Shown piece after piece: positions 45,274 to 57,137 of a DNA stretch of 64,000 nucleotides. Made by a program: the position numbers and the translations under genes. Origin of the DNA: Elmis aenea. Lineage: Eukaryota > Arthropoda > Insecta > Coleoptera > Elmidae. The stretch is from assembly GCA_947652605.1 (NCBI GenBank), contig OX393576.1, positions 57,140,966-57,204,965 of the forward strand, written 5' to 3'. Positions within the stretch are counted from its first letter, which is position 1; each line of letters starts with the position of its first letter. Under the pieces are notes generated by a model. That model did no database searches, was not told the origin of the DNA, and saw only the letters and a program-made list of their open reading frames with translations.

Positions 45274-46904
45274 TAAGTTGGCGTACTTTACAATCCTGCG
45301 CGCTCGCTTGAGTGTTAAAATAACCAAAGTCTTTATTACAGTAAGTTTATTTCTACTAATATTGAGCATATTTGCTTACAAAAAAAATGTTTTAAAAATA
45401 GGTAACATTGCGATGGCACTCTGCTACTTGCTGTATTTCGTCTTATCTGAAATGCAGTTTATTAATATTTTAATTAATTTGTATATCAGTCACTATGCCT
45501 TGCTAAATTGGTTTAAGTTCATTTAGTATCGTTGTAAAAATTAAGTCAACTTCATAAAGTACTTACTGTTACATCGCCGTTTAGCAGATAATTTAACGTT
45601 CCTTTTATGGTGAGCTTTTTCATTTAAATTAAATAAAATCTCTTCTCCTTTTTATTTTACCTGCTGAGAAGTTAATAGCCGCGATCCGTTTAGTAAAATA
45701 ACTGAAATAAAATGCTACAACAGAATTTTAATTAGTTGCCGGTTTAGTACCGAGGTTGTATTAATATTTGTATTTTAATCCTGGTTTATTGTCTGCAGCA
45801 GAAACAATAGAACAAAAGGCAACTAAGTGCGTTTTAGCGTTGACTAGATTGTTTATGCAACTAACAAACAGGGTTTGTGTGGATGTGTGTGTGTATTTGC
45901 TTAGAACTGGGGTTAATACAGCGGAGAACAAAGCAGGAACTTTTCGGATTCTTTCAAAAGTTTTAAATTACGTTGTTCAACAAATAAAGAAGAAGCTTGT
46001 CAAGCGTGGTAACTTTTTGTGTGAATAATTAGCGCTTAAAACAAACAATAGCTCGCAAATTAAAAGTGGTGAAAATGACAAATTGGAAACTCCGTGAACA
46101 TAAATATTTTCAAATGAATTTTTATAGCCATTTTCTCAAGTATAGCAAACTTTTTTTTTCTATAGGAATAATATCGAGCTTAGTTTATTTATCGAAGAAG
46201 TAAGATTTTGAGCGAATGAGTGTATTTTCTTCCGCTTTTCTTTCTTAAACCGGAGGTCCTTTATTTCTCACAAAGTATAAACAAAACATAAACCACAATT
46301 TATAGGCTATATAAATTTTATTGTCGTTGAAATGTTTACTGCAGATTTGTTTCTTATGAACCGTCTAATTTACCTCATATATAATTACATTTCTTACGTC
46401 TTAATTGTCATAGCAATCACTTAGCTGTACTTTCTTTTTAAACCTGAATTTTTTATTGCTTTAAATTTGGTGTTTAAGAACTAATTACCTTCTTTGCTCA
46501 GCGCTAAGTGTTAATAAATATTTTAGCATTCAAAATTAAACTTTAGTGGTTAGTTAGGGCAGTACAGACATCCCATATACTCACGTAAATAATGGTTACG
46601 TACACGAAATTAATGGCGAAAGTAATTAACAGATCATGTGCATTGCATACAGATGCTGTAATTACATTACCGTTGCAGTTGCTACAAGTTTTGATTGTTT
46701 AGTGGCATAGTAAGTAATTACTTGGCAAATTTGCAGTATGTAAAGATACTTTTGTGCAAATTTACCTATGTAAATGTGTAGAAAAACGAATCGAATAAAC
46801 TTTATTTTTTTCGTAATTTGTTTCTATATTTTTGGCAACAATTCTCAAACTTTTTTCACTTATACTTTCTTCTTAAACCTTTTGTATGGTACCGTCTCTC
46901 TTAA
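45274..46904. other. Anonymous AT-rich DNA
   Basis: Open frames of 86-88 codons at 45260-45526 and 45768-46028 have no recognisable domain, and I do not call them. No repeat structure is seen. Confidence 0.4.
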
Positions 46905-46911
46905 ATAAATT

Positions 46912-47155
46912 TTAAATTGAGTGTTTAAGGACGCTTCGACATCTGTGGTCACTAGCGTCCGGTCGGAGGGAGCGGGGAACAAGTAAAGTGTGGGTAAGGT
47001 AAGGGTAGGTGGAAGTACTGTCACAGCATTTGCCTATAGTAGGTAGAGGGAACCACCTGAAACCTCTACGATGACAGACGGCTGTGGGATTCGAACCCAC
47101 GACCTCCCGATTAACCCGAAAGGTTGCATACCAACCAGCCACCGAGCTCGGTCCT
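46912..47155 (-). mobile_element. tRNA-derived SINE
   Basis: On the minus strand the head (from about 47155) contains GAGCTCGGTGGCTGGTTGGT, an A-box-like region, then TTAATCGGGAGGTCGTGGG and GGTTCGAATCCCAC, a perfect B box within a perfect T arm. A tRNA-unrelated body of about 165 bp follows, ending near 46912 in AT-rich sequence. An A box, B box and a non-tRNA body are the standard SINE layout, transcribed by RNA polymerase III and moved by a LINE enzyme. The anticodon arm does not fold with a normal 7-base loop, so this is not a working tRNA gene. No clear target duplication was found. Confidence 0.85.
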
Positions 47156-47336
47156 TACCAAATTACAACTCTGTGCTTCGAAAAATGTTTTCAGGAGTTT
47201 TTAAATAAAGACTTAAAACCTTGAAAAATTTTGAAAACCTTTTTTTTTTTTAGTGACAAGGCCGCATAAAAACCTGTAATATTTTATATCGATGTAAAGC
47301 TAAAATGAAGGCGGTCAAGAATATTAAATAAAAAAT

Positions 47337-47480
47337 GGGGTGTTGTATTTGAAATATAAAAGTTGCTACTGGTACCAGAGAGGTGACTCACCCTGTATAT
47401 TTGAAAGTATTTTTATCGTGTTTGGAAGAAAAAACTGTATGAAATACCGTTAGACTACTAAGGACTCACCCTGTATACTA
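47337..47480. mobile_element. Short GGGTGTT-family fragments
   Basis: GGGGTGTTGTATTTGAAATA at 47337 matches the complement of the end at about 43480. ACTCACCCTGTATA occurs at 47391 and again at 47465. These look like ends of one or two tiny MITEs of the CAGGGTG group. Confidence 0.55.
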
Positions 47481-47895
47481 TGGGCAAGGACCTTTTGACG
47501 TCCAAAGGTTTTCTGGATAACTTGGTGGTAAAGGAACCTTGTAGTGTAAATACATTTTTTGATCCTTGAGTCCAGCGCAAGAACCAAATTCCATTTCTAG
47601 TGATCCTTCGCAAAAAATTTTATCACCCAAATAATAACATTCAGACATCTTACTTTGTCCCAATTTTCGTAGAAAATGTTGTGAAGGTTGCAGGAATATG
47701 CAATACTTTTATGAGAAAAGCAGATTACATTATTCGCCTTCCTTGTAGACCCAGCTATCCTATCTTTGAATCTTTACGTTTGCATTCCCAAATCGTCCGA
47801 ATAATGGTTCATTCTGATAGGTTATTACTGTATAAAATCATTTAAGACCAAAATGATACGCAAAAATATGTGGTCATAAATAAAAGTATAGAGAT

Positions 47896-48270
47896 ATGTA
47901 TTGGTTGATAGGAAGAAATTTCCAGCCTTTTATCCAAAACAAACTGCTTCTTTACAAACCGGTGCTTAAGCCTGTTTGGACATATGGCCTACAACTATGG
48001 GGCTGTACCAAAACAAGCAACTACAGCTGTCTTCAAACATTCCAAAACTGTGTATTAAGGAGCATAGTAAATGCTCCTTGGTATGTTCGGAACAGCGATT
48101 TACACCGGGAACTCCGGGTTGAATCTGTCCAGGAAAAAATCAAAAATCCTGCCAAAAGCCACGAGGAGAGGCTCCACAGACATTCCAATATTGAAGTGCT
48201 CCAACTTCTCGATAATCAAAAAATAGTGCGTAGGCTCAAAAGGATTAAACTCTTTGAACTTGTGTAGATC
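47896..48270 (+). pseudogene. Jockey-like LINE ORF2, C-terminal end
   Basis: An open stretch of 123 codons reads MYWLIGRNFQPFIQNKLLLY then KPVLKPVWTYGLQLWGCTKT, CVLRSIVNAPWYVRNSDLHR, ESVQEKIKNPAKSHEERLHR and RRLKRIKLFELV, then a stop. This is the conserved C-terminal region of Jockey-clade ORF2 proteins (I-V-N-A-P-W-Y-V-R-N). It continues the parent sequence that ends around 4740 in the other Jockey fragment (M-x-W-L-L-G), so both may come from the same family. The RT core is missing, which is the usual 5' truncation of LINE copies. Downstream, about 240 bp of AT-rich 3' UTR end in an A-run near 48509-48518. Confidence 0.93.
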
Positions 48271-48518
48271 GAAAGTGTACAAAAGCAGGTTATGAAGAAA
48301 CCTTCGACGCGGTTCCAACCCGGAAACAACCTGTATACAGAGTACAATGCTATGTAGCCACAGTAGTGTGTGTAGTGATTAGATTGTAATCGTGACTAGG
48401 ATTGACCATTGGCGACATCCACACTCAAATATAAACGTAGCAAATTAGGTTAAAGTTAAAATGTTTATTAATCTATAGAATAAGGTGCATTGCAAATTTT
48501 AAATAATAAAAAAAAAGG
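48271..48518 (+). mobile_element. 3' UTR and A-tail of the Jockey-like copy
   Basis: The sequence after the stop is non-coding and ends in AAATAATAAAAAAAAA, as expected for the 3' end of a retrotransposed LINE. The exact target duplication was not found. Confidence 0.6.
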
Positions 48519-49693
48519 TTTTTTTTCGATAAATTTCAAAATTTTCTTTTGGAAGAAATAAATAAACTTTGATATTTAAGTACAGTTATATAAATTTTGG
48601 CATCAAAAAAATTCTTGCAAACAAACCGCAACTTCTAAATAACTTCCTAAAAGTCAGGTCCATAAAAATATATTTGACATCCCAAATATCTAGCGTTTCA
48701 TGGCTAGGTCGATAACCTAAAAACCTCTTATCGTATATACGTATAATTAAAGTTATTACTTAAAACTTTTGAACTTTTAAAAGGAAACAACCAACGTTTT
48801 CATTTTTCTTCGTCCCGATCTAATAAAGCTTTGCATTCTTTTTTTGGGCGTGTTATAAATTCCCAAGTCATTTTAAATTCACCCTATTTCTGTGTAAATG
48901 TACTCTTGTATTACAATATTATCTAACTGTTTAGTTATGGTTCTATTCAACTAGCCGTATATAAAAATTCAATTTACATTTTAAGCAAAAGAGGCTGGTA
49001 AATTGCAATATAGGGCGATAGTAGAGATTTATGTCGGAAAACCCCTTGGATGATTAAATAATGATTGAAACACGTAGAGATAAGGGAAAGATTCCTTCTT
49101 TAAGGCGAAAAAGTCAATATTTATAAGAAAGGTAGAAAAGGGAAGATAACAGATAATGGAAATATTAACGAGCAAGGACTGTTAAGATATTATTTAAAAG
49201 GCAAGTAATATAAATCTTTATTAAAACGTTAAACAATATAATTTTTTTAATTGTGCAGCTATTTGTAACATTATTATTTAATAATATTCTTTAAAAGTGT
49301 CTTTTGTGCCACCAGATTTTTGCAATTTTAAGCCTAAAATTTATAAAACAATTACAGTATTTATAAAATGTAAATTTTGGTTTCGTTAAGCAGCTTCTTT
49401 TTCTTTTTCTTATAATTTTAATTAGTTCTAAATGGCTAGCGTACCGTTTAACTTATGGCAATTACAATTTTGTTTGTTGGTACAACTGATTCAAAAATCC
49501 ACGTTATTTGCGGATGTGGGCAAACAAACTACCGCAAATCGAGAAGTATTCACAGACAGGCAAAGCGGAGCATCGATTTCAGTATGTAAACGTAAATAAT
49601 GCTCCAGATTAAAATTTTAAGCTAAGTTACTTGGGAAAGCTTTGAAGATGGTTGAAATTGAAAATTTATATCATCTCTTATTCATGTCTCTTA
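48519..49693. other. Anonymous AT-rich DNA
   Basis: No gene or repeat is recognised. Confidence 0.5.
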
Positions 49694-50440
49694 AATACAT
49701 TTAACCCTTAAGTAGTGAGGTGAAATATGAGTTACGTTAGTAGTGACGTGCGGTCACTGTGACCACGCAGTTTTTACTCTTGCAAAAAAGTTAAAAAAAA
49801 GTATTTTGTCCTATAAATCAATAATAGTGTTTGTTTGGGTATTTTTCAATGCTTATTGATAAAAAAGACAATGTTTAGTATAAAAAGCCTTATTATAAAT
49901 TTAAGAAAACTGAACACAGTGTAATAATAGCGCATCTTGCGTAAGTCAGCTGACTATATCAATTATACAAAAAAAACAAAACTCGAAACCAAAATTTTTA
50001 TGAAAAAAGTGAAACTAAAGGGATCATACTAAACTTATAAATATAAAAAACTGTTTCAAAAATACTAAATCATAAAAACCGCAAGTCTTAAAATTTTACA
50101 ATTTTTTATTACAGTTTTTACATATTTTCTTAGCACACCAAACCATTTGGATCGATTTTTTTTATAGAAGTTCTTTTTGTTTCTGCTTCTTCGTTTTCTA
50201 AACTGGAAGTAGCTTGTTCAATAATAATTTCTATTTCTTCCGTATCTGATTTCATAGAGCACGTATCATATTCGATTTCTTTATATACGTCACTTACACT
50301 GCTGTCTTCATCGCTAATATTGTCTTCAGTTACCTCGATCCATTTCGATACAGTTTCTTCAAAATTTGGATCGTTTAAACGAACCCTTTTCGAAGGTCCT
50401 ATTTTCATTAATAAAGGAGCTATCGAAAAATCTCAGGGTC
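49694..50440 (-). mobile_element. Third piggyBac-like remnant
   Basis: TTAACCCTTAAGTAGTGAGG begins near 49687-49694. About 55 bp inside lies the imperfect palindrome GCGGTCACTGTGACCACGC (49750-49768), close to the palindrome of the remnant at 33.3 kb. An acidic N-terminal transposase-like frame runs on the minus strand at 50130-50408, so the interior and C-terminus have been lost. The other end, beyond 50410, was not found with confidence. Confidence 0.65.
50130..50408 (-). pseudogene. Probable piggyBac-like transposase N-terminus
   Basis: A clean open frame of 92 codons reads MKIGPSKRVRLNDPNFEETV then SKWIEVTEDNISDEDSSVSD, followed by acidic, serine-rich sequence (KEIEYDTCSMKSDTEEIEII) and KRTSIKKIDPNGLVC. 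The D-P-N-F-E-E-T-V-x-K-W-x-E start and acidic run fit the N-terminus of piggyBac-type transposases. No catalytic residues are present. The intact frame may mean that this copy is fairly young, or that only this segment escaped mutation. Confidence 0.65.
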
Positions 50441-51817
50441 GTGGTGCAGCCTGCATATGTAACAGTTAATCTTCTTGAGTAGAACGATAGTTTAAGAACG
50501 GTATTTTAAAAGTATCGAATACTGTAAAATTATATGTGTTTATGCTTTTTTTCCACAACTTTTGCTTCCATTTAACAGTATTAAAGCTTTTAGGGGTGAT
50601 CTTTTAAACAAACTATACATTTCAGTCGGTAATGATCTCCTAGACAACATATTTTTTTACGAAAGTGGATTGAATTTCTGGCTTTTGTAAAAGCAAACAG
50701 CTCTTCAATAAATTTGTTGTTATTTACTCAAACTGTTAAACAGGGAAAACAAAAATTGCAATTTGGTAGCTGTCTACTTACGGACACTTTTATAAGGCTA
50801 AGCGAAATGTTATTTGCCGGTTCCTTTCCCATTATTTTTTTTTTAAGGTTTGGCCTGCGTTTAATGTAACTGACCACTTTCAGAAAATATTGGTCTGATA
50901 TTTTACTGCACAAGTAAGCTAAGATTACCAATTTCTTTTCACATAATTTTAAACGATATTTGTTGTCCTGGGCTTTGTGGAAAACGACGGTTAATTATTT
51001 TTAAATACAGCTATCAGCCTTGGCAATAAACATTTTATGATATACACAGTTAATAATGGAGTAGCATTTTGTATTTCTTTTTAATAAAATAATAAATGTG
51101 TAATGTTTTTTCTAACCTTGGAAATCTTATTAAGTTAACATGAAATGCGGAATGTTGTTGCCAAAACATACTTGTTTCGCCATTAAGTCTATAGAAAGTG
51201 TCTAAAACTTAAAAAAAAAGCTGAAATATTTACTGTTGACAGCAGAAAAATAGTTTTCGCTAGTCCAAGTAAATTGCATAGAAATTTTTCGCGTATATCT
51301 TATGTTAGATAGGTGTTTAAAAGTAGTAACAGAAAGTATTCTGACAAAATCTTAAATGAATTATTTCACAAACATGTATTTTCATCACATGTAGGAAAGA
51401 ACAAGAAAAATACCAAGAATTGTTTTGTATACAGCTTAATATTTTTCTTTTACGTTGCATCGTCTTGGAAATAGTAGAGAGGAAACAATTTCTCTTACTA
51501 ATCCAGACGAAATTGGGTTAATTAAAATAGAAACACTTCACCTCGCAGTAATTTAAAATTAAGACATAAAGTTTTGTCGTTGCCCTAGACTTTAACTTGT
51601 CTTAAAAAGCTGTGGATTCTACTAAAAGATTGAAATACGCACACCTTTTTTTTGCGTTATATACCAAATTTTAGTTGTTCTGGTAAGGTACTTAAAAGTA
51701 TTTAGCTCACTCACCATATTGGTTTGAACGCAAACATTTGGATAGGAAACGAAAACAATCTTTTTATTCCCTTTACTTAAATTTGGATTTTATCTTTTGT
51801 TTTTTTATTAATTATTA
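50441..51817. other. Anonymous AT-rich DNA
   Basis: No gene or repeat is recognised. Confidence 0.5.
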
Positions 51818-52570
51818 TACAGGGTGTAGAATTGAATCACGCTACATAGTAATTTCAATGGTAAAATTTTGAAAGTTGTACAGGGTGGTCCAAATTCGAT
51901 GAGATTGCATATGTATCTCGGTTAATATTTAGGATAAAGAAACGGTTAAATTACCAAAAATATGCAGTTTTTTAAGACAAACTCAGAACCGTTTTCAAAA
52001 ACATTCTATCATATCCGGTTTTCGAGTAATTGAATAAAAAGTATTTTTTGTCATATTAATAATGTGTCGTATCTCCGTTATTGTTGCAAATATCGAAAAT
52101 ATTTATGAAGAATATTTTTTAGATATTTTTAGATATTTTTATGTTTAATTTGACTGTACTAAAAAAAAAAATGTTTACGCTCTCTGTTAAAAAGTTATGA
52201 CACAAATATACTTTTTTTTAAATGGGAACGATAGTTGGCTATGACCTATTTAAATTCCTTATTTTTTTCTCATTCCAAATATATAAGGGTTGATGTATTT
52301 TTTTAATATTAAGGTTTTTTAGGTTTTTTTTTCTAAGAAAATCATAGCAGGCTGTGAAAATAAAAAAAAGGTGTAAAACCTTATAGAACATGTGGTACAA
52401 GTTACCAAGGTTTTTAAATTTGTTAAAGTTTGAGAAAAAATATCGCAAGTTTTACATTTTGATTTTGACACTGACATTGATATTATTTTTGCCACTAGTG
52501 GCGAAAGTAAAACTTTCATGTAGGGTAGGCAGTAAGAAATTGACAACTTTCATATACATGAGTAGAAAAA

Positions 52571-53534
52571 AATCTGTAATGCCTTGGAATTATGCTGACA
52601 ACTGCCCGGCCTAATGTCACTTATGCTGTCACTTTGACGCGAAATTTATTTTAATTGCATGTATACTTATAAATTTTTTTTTGTGCGATCGTACTAGAAA
52701 CAGCTGTTTGACGGACGCGTTAGCAGCCATAAAGTACGGCCTAAAAAGTACTTTTCCGGCCGTTACCCTTAGCAACGGCCTGAAAAGTAACTTTTTCTTC
52801 AAGCGTCTTAAAATGTCTATATTATTCTAAAGAACGCCTCATGTAGAAATACGTCATTATTGTAATTGTACAATAATATTCACATAATTATTGTACTAGT
52901 AAAATAATATTCACAACGGCCGTACAATAATATCACATTATTTTACTAGTAAAATAATGGCCGCTAAGCAACCGTTAAAAAAGTAAAATGCGCTACGCTC
53001 ATTGGTTGAATTTAGTAAAAGTGGGCGTGCTTTTATTCAATACATATTTGACAGGAGAATGAGAATCTGACAGATGAAGTAAAACTTTATGTATTTGCTT
53101 GATTTTTCGTTATTTCTTTGACGAATGCAGAAAAAATTTAATATGCACCTCGGCAGCAAAGTTCCTTTATATCGAAGTTTACTGCCTTGGTACATAAATA
53201 ACTATTTTCGGCCGCTACAGCGTACGAAAAAGTCAATTTGCATTAAAGCTAACAGCATACGCCGTCATCTGTCAGTAACAGAATGTCACGTAGTTTCTGG
53301 CTTCGACTACGTCTCAGTCAGCAAACCAGACGCGGCCGAAAAAGTTACACTTTTTGGCCTTGATACATAAATAACTACTCCTATTATTTTATACAATTAG
53401 CTACGTTTTTATTGGAATGAGATCATAATTTATTTACAATAGTTAAAATCTACGAAGTTTATAGCAATATTCACGTCAAAGTGACATTAGAATGGGCATT
53501 TGCACAGCATAATTTCAAGGCACTACAGTTTTTT
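52571..53534. mobile_element. Inner inverted-repeat element
   Basis: CTGTAATGCCTTGGAATTAT with GCTGACAACTGCCC at the left is mirrored by GGGCATTTGCACAGC and ATAATTTCAAGGCACTACAG at the right. TAATGTCAC is shared further inward. Inside are CGGCCGTTA-type motifs and a run of ACTAGTAAAATAAT palindromes (52855-52965). The 81-codon frame at 53125-53370 has no recognisable domain. Ends are approximate. Confidence 0.65.
52855..52965. repeat. Cluster of short AT palindromes
   Basis: GTACAATAATATTCAC and TTATTTTACTAGTAAAATAA-type palindromes are repeated, separated by CGGCC. They can pair with one another in several ways. Confidence 0.75.
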
Positions 53535-53751
53535 TTATCAAAACGGGTGGTTGCAATTTTCTTAGTTTTCGGTCATTGGAAAACTAACAATTAATTTTGA
53601 TTACCTACATTTGTAAAATATGTTTACCCAATTTTTTTTCGTAACCAAAACCTATATGCTTTTGTTACTAAAAGGATTAGCGGAGATATTATACAATTTT
53701 AAAATCTTACCATTGAAATTACCATGTTGCTTGATTCAATTCTACACCCTG

Positions 53752-55126
53752 GTACCTTCAAGCGTGCGTGTTCAATATGGTTTCAAAAATTGTCTGAAAT
53801 ATATTTAGCCACTTAGGATCAACTTTTTTAAATGTAAAACACACTTTGTGAAAATAAATATTTTTTTAAACTTGTTCGCGTTTTTTTTTAATTAAGATAA
53901 TCAACCTAAAAAATAAAGTTATTTACAAGTGTAACTAGAAGGCGTCTGTTCATTAAAAGTTGATGTTTGTTTAAGCTGTTTTGAGAAAAGAAATTGTGAT
54001 ATTTAAATAAAAATTATTTACAAAATCTGTTCAATAACTTTTTACAATTCCAGTTGATTTATTTTGTTGTGTTAAGTTTTTAAATCGTGAATGAATATGC
54101 AAAAATTTGTAAATCCACAATAGTTGTGTAAATTTTTAGCTGTGAATTGAATTTGGTTTAAACCTTAAATTGTGCGCGGGTCATTGACTTCACTCTGTTA
54201 TTTTATTCTCGCAAAATCTTCAACGCTTGTCTTAATCCGGAAATGTTAACGTAGTTTGATTTATTTGATTTTTTAAGCGAGAGATAAAAATATTTTGATC
54301 AAAAAACAGCGATAAATATAGAAAGGTGAAGAATGATCTAAAATGCTAAAGATTTCGCATTTAAGTGGGGACGTTCTGAGGGTTGTAATTTATTGCCAGA
54401 GTAAGCGTTGATTTTAACCGAGCCGAAGGCTGTAGACAACTTAATAACAGCTATTTGTTATTGGGTTTTTCCAATAATATTTATGAAAACCACCCAGAGA
54501 ATGTTATGCCGTTGAACAAATCTAATTCTTGAACGGGTAATAATGTTTTTATTTTTTTCCGATTCGATGGACGCGTTATATATTTCTTAGTCTTACACCA
54601 TTTCCTGTGCGTTTTAAAGTTATAAAAAAACTTGACTGCTATAATTACGTATAGATCGCTTAGATTAAAATAATAGGAAGTAAATCCTTTTTTGAAGAGT
54701 ATTTAAAACAACTAATTATTTAGAAGTTGTTGCTTGAGCTAACTTCAGCTTTGCGTATTAAAGTATTTTGGTGTTTTCGGTTAAATATAAAAGTACACAC
54801 CACTTGAGCGAGCTTTCAGAGCCAACTTTTTTTGTGGTTGCAAGTTAAAAAGTTTAAATGTTCGAGCTAAACGCTTTGTAAACAATTGAGCCTTTTGAAA
54901 AATAGAAACTGAAAACCGTGCAGCAATTAGACGAACCAATACCACGGAAAAGAACGGAACTTTGCTTTTAAGAGTTTCAAGTGATCAAACTTTAAAAAGA
55001 AAAGGCTGATGCTTTACTGTAAGCAGCCGCTTTTGATGAATCGTCTTATATTAAGATTTATTTTCGGGATTGGTAAATCAGGTTTGCTTATGGAAAAACA
55101 AATTTAAGGCTCTCCAGTTTGGTTAA
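53752..55126. other. Anonymous AT-rich DNA
   Basis: No gene or repeat is recognised. Confidence 0.5.
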
Positions 55127-56163
55127 ACATGATTATTGATATTTTAATTTTCCAGGCTTTTGTGTCCATTGTCCATGTTACAATTTTCGTTCCCGAGTTT
55201 GTAACTGCGTCTTCTTTGATTACGTGACGTTTCGGCCATACTGTCTTGGTCTTTATAAAACGACTGATCAAAACCAAGACAGTATGGTCGAAACTAGGAA
55301 TTCTGACGTCCCGGGAATTCCCGGGACATTTAGTTCGAGACTCGAGACGAGACTTAATGTTACAGAACAATGAAATTAATTGTTTATACTTCCAATTTTT
55401 TAGCAAATTTTACTGCCACGAGTTTAGCAAAAATATTTTTATGTTTTAAAGTTTAAGGAAAATTGCAGTTTATTAGTAAAAATATATTTTACTTATGCCT
55501 GTTATGTTTTAAACTTTATGGAAAATTGTTAAGTTTATTTAAAATAGGTATTTACTTGGAAATATATATTTTATTTACTGTGGAATGAAGAGAAGACTAA
55601 ATTAAAAATTACTCCTATAATACTACTACTGCTACTACTACCATACAGTAAATGCTTCAAAAACAAAATCCGTGAATATGGTTTGATTTTTAAAAAATAC
55701 CAGTATATCATTTGCTGTTTATAGATGTGTGACGTATAAGTTAGCCAGCCGCGTTCTGTCAACTGTCACAACCGATTCACAATCACGAAACGTCCAAAGA
55801 AGCAATTTTTTAAGTATGTAGCGGGTACTTTCAGAAACAATGTCACTGTCAAGAAATAATTTATTTTTTACTGTGTAAATCGCCGTTGAATTTTCAGTAT
55901 ATGAATATTGCATCATATTTCTTGTAATTTATGAAATCTTCAGTCATTTTTGACAGGTTGGTTATACCACCATTTTCAAGTAGGTAAATAAAATTCGTAA
56001 AAGTCTCGAAGTCCCGGGAATCCCCGGGACTTTGATAAAAAAAGTCTCGAGTCCCGGGACTTCAAAAATTGTCGAGACTCAGAATCCATAGTCGAAACGT
56101 AACGCAATCAAAGAAGACGCGGTTACAAATCCAGGAACGAAGATTGTAACATGATTATTGATA
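55127..56163. mobile_element. Second inverted-repeat element with direct repeats and asymmetric tail
   Basis: The arms start ATGTTACAATTTTCGTTCC (about 55174) and end GGAACGAAGATTGTAACAT (about 56152). They share CGTCTTCTTTGATTACGTG and ACGTTTCG inward. A perfect direct repeat ACATGATTATTGATA lies at 55127-55141 and 56149-56163. The left copy is separated from its arm by about 33 bases, while the right copy overlaps the arm end. CCCGGGA palindromes fill the inner arms (55310-55330 and 56010-56062). A local hairpin CATACTGTCTTGGT / ACCAAGACAGTATG lies at 55238-55286. No coding sequence is recognised. Confidence 0.75.
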
Positions 56164-56937
56164 GTTTAACAATGAAGTCTATGTTAAACTTGTTGGTCAA
56201 TTGAAGGATTTCGTGCGAATATAGTTTTATGTAGACCGAAATTCTTGGTTTATTTAAATTATACCGATTTCTTACTAAAATTACCTAGACACAGTTCGCG
56301 ACTGCAGTAATACAGTGGATTGCTTCAACAACAAAAAAATGCGTCGCTTATCCAAGGTTTTTTTTTATTCGCGAAATGAGACAGGAGCTAACATGCAGTC
56401 GGGCTAAAAATACGTTTTTTGTTACTACATTATCATTTTTAGGCATAAAAACAAAACTTTGTGCTGATTGTCTTATTAGTTCGTTAAAAATCATCAAAAG
56501 AATTAGTTAATATGGGCTTTATTTTTAAAAAGTCTAATACTCGGTTTCGTTCAGTAATTAATTTCCTCACAAAAAAAAAGGAAAAGATGTGGAAAACATG
56601 CTGAATAAATGCAAGCAGTTTATTGGGATGCTTTTTCTGATGAAACTATTATTTATAAGTTTGTGGTAACGTTTATTTAGAAAGGATAGAGAATCATTAG
56701 AAGGCGATATTCGCAATTATATACCAAGTGACGTCCTAGCACATGATATGGTCATAACAACAAAGATGTTCTAATGGAAAATTGTTTACAAAAACTTTCA
56801 CAAATCGTAAAAAGGTTCAAAATATTCAAAGCAATGGGAGAAATTAGTCAGCGCAAGGTGGGTGTCTAAAAATTATACACCAAATCAAAAAGACCACCAA
56901 GTTAAGAGTTGCAAGCAGTTATTGGAGTCGATGGGAG
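56164..56937. other. Anonymous AT-rich DNA
   Basis: No gene is recognised. It may contain decayed upstream parts of the mariner-like fragment at 56960. Confidence 0.4.
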
Positions 56938-56959
56938 TTGTGTGTAGCTATTGCAGTAC

Positions 56960-57137
56960 ACGCTATTAATAGAATTTTTACCGAAGAATTTCGTTTGTTT
57001 TTCAGTTTGAAAAAGAACCTTCTTGGAAAGCAATTTGCTGATGATGAGTCATTGCAAGCAGGAATAAATAAACATTTTGAAGGCAAATCAATAATTAAAT
57101 GGGCTATAAAAATTTATTGTAGATCTAAGAAACGTTA
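56960..57137 (+). pseudogene. mariner-like transposase C-terminal fragment
   Basis: The frame reads RIFTEEFRLFFSLKKNLLGK followed by QFADDESLQAGINKHFEGKS and IIKWAIKIYCRSKKR. D-x-H-L-F-x-x-L-K-K-x-L-x-G-x-x-F-x-D-D-x-E-L-x-x-A-V is the segment just after the third catalytic Asp in mariner transposases, and this copy matches it with EFRLFFSLKKNLLGKQFADD. Nothing convincing of the catalytic core is visible upstream. It is a short old fragment without identified ends. Confidence 0.7.

Larger units (their letters stand above)
51820..53751. mobile_element. CAGGGTGTAG-ended element with nested repeats
   Basis: CAGGGTGTAGAATTGAATCA at 51820 is mirrored by TGATTCAATTCTACACCCTG (one mismatch) ending at 53751. 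The similarity continues about 60 bp inward (GTAATTTCAATGGTAA). TA precedes the left end. A second CAGGGTGGTCCAAATTCG end lies at 51890. A further inverted-repeat element occupies 52571-53534. No transposase is recognised. Confidence 0.82.

Noticed and set aside
45260..46028. Two open frames of 86-88 codons as small genes
   Set aside because: AT-rich composition, no recognisable domain and no splice or promoter context.
47083..47155. True tRNA gene on the minus strand
   Set aside because: The T arm is perfect but the anticodon arm does not fold with a normal loop, the acceptor stem is not paired, and a SINE body follows directly.
48100..48318. Minus-strand open frame of 72 codons
   Set aside because: It is the antisense shadow of the Jockey C-terminal fragment.
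55246..55406. Open frames across the 55-kb inverted repeat
   Set aside because: They arise from the symmetric repeat and show no domain.
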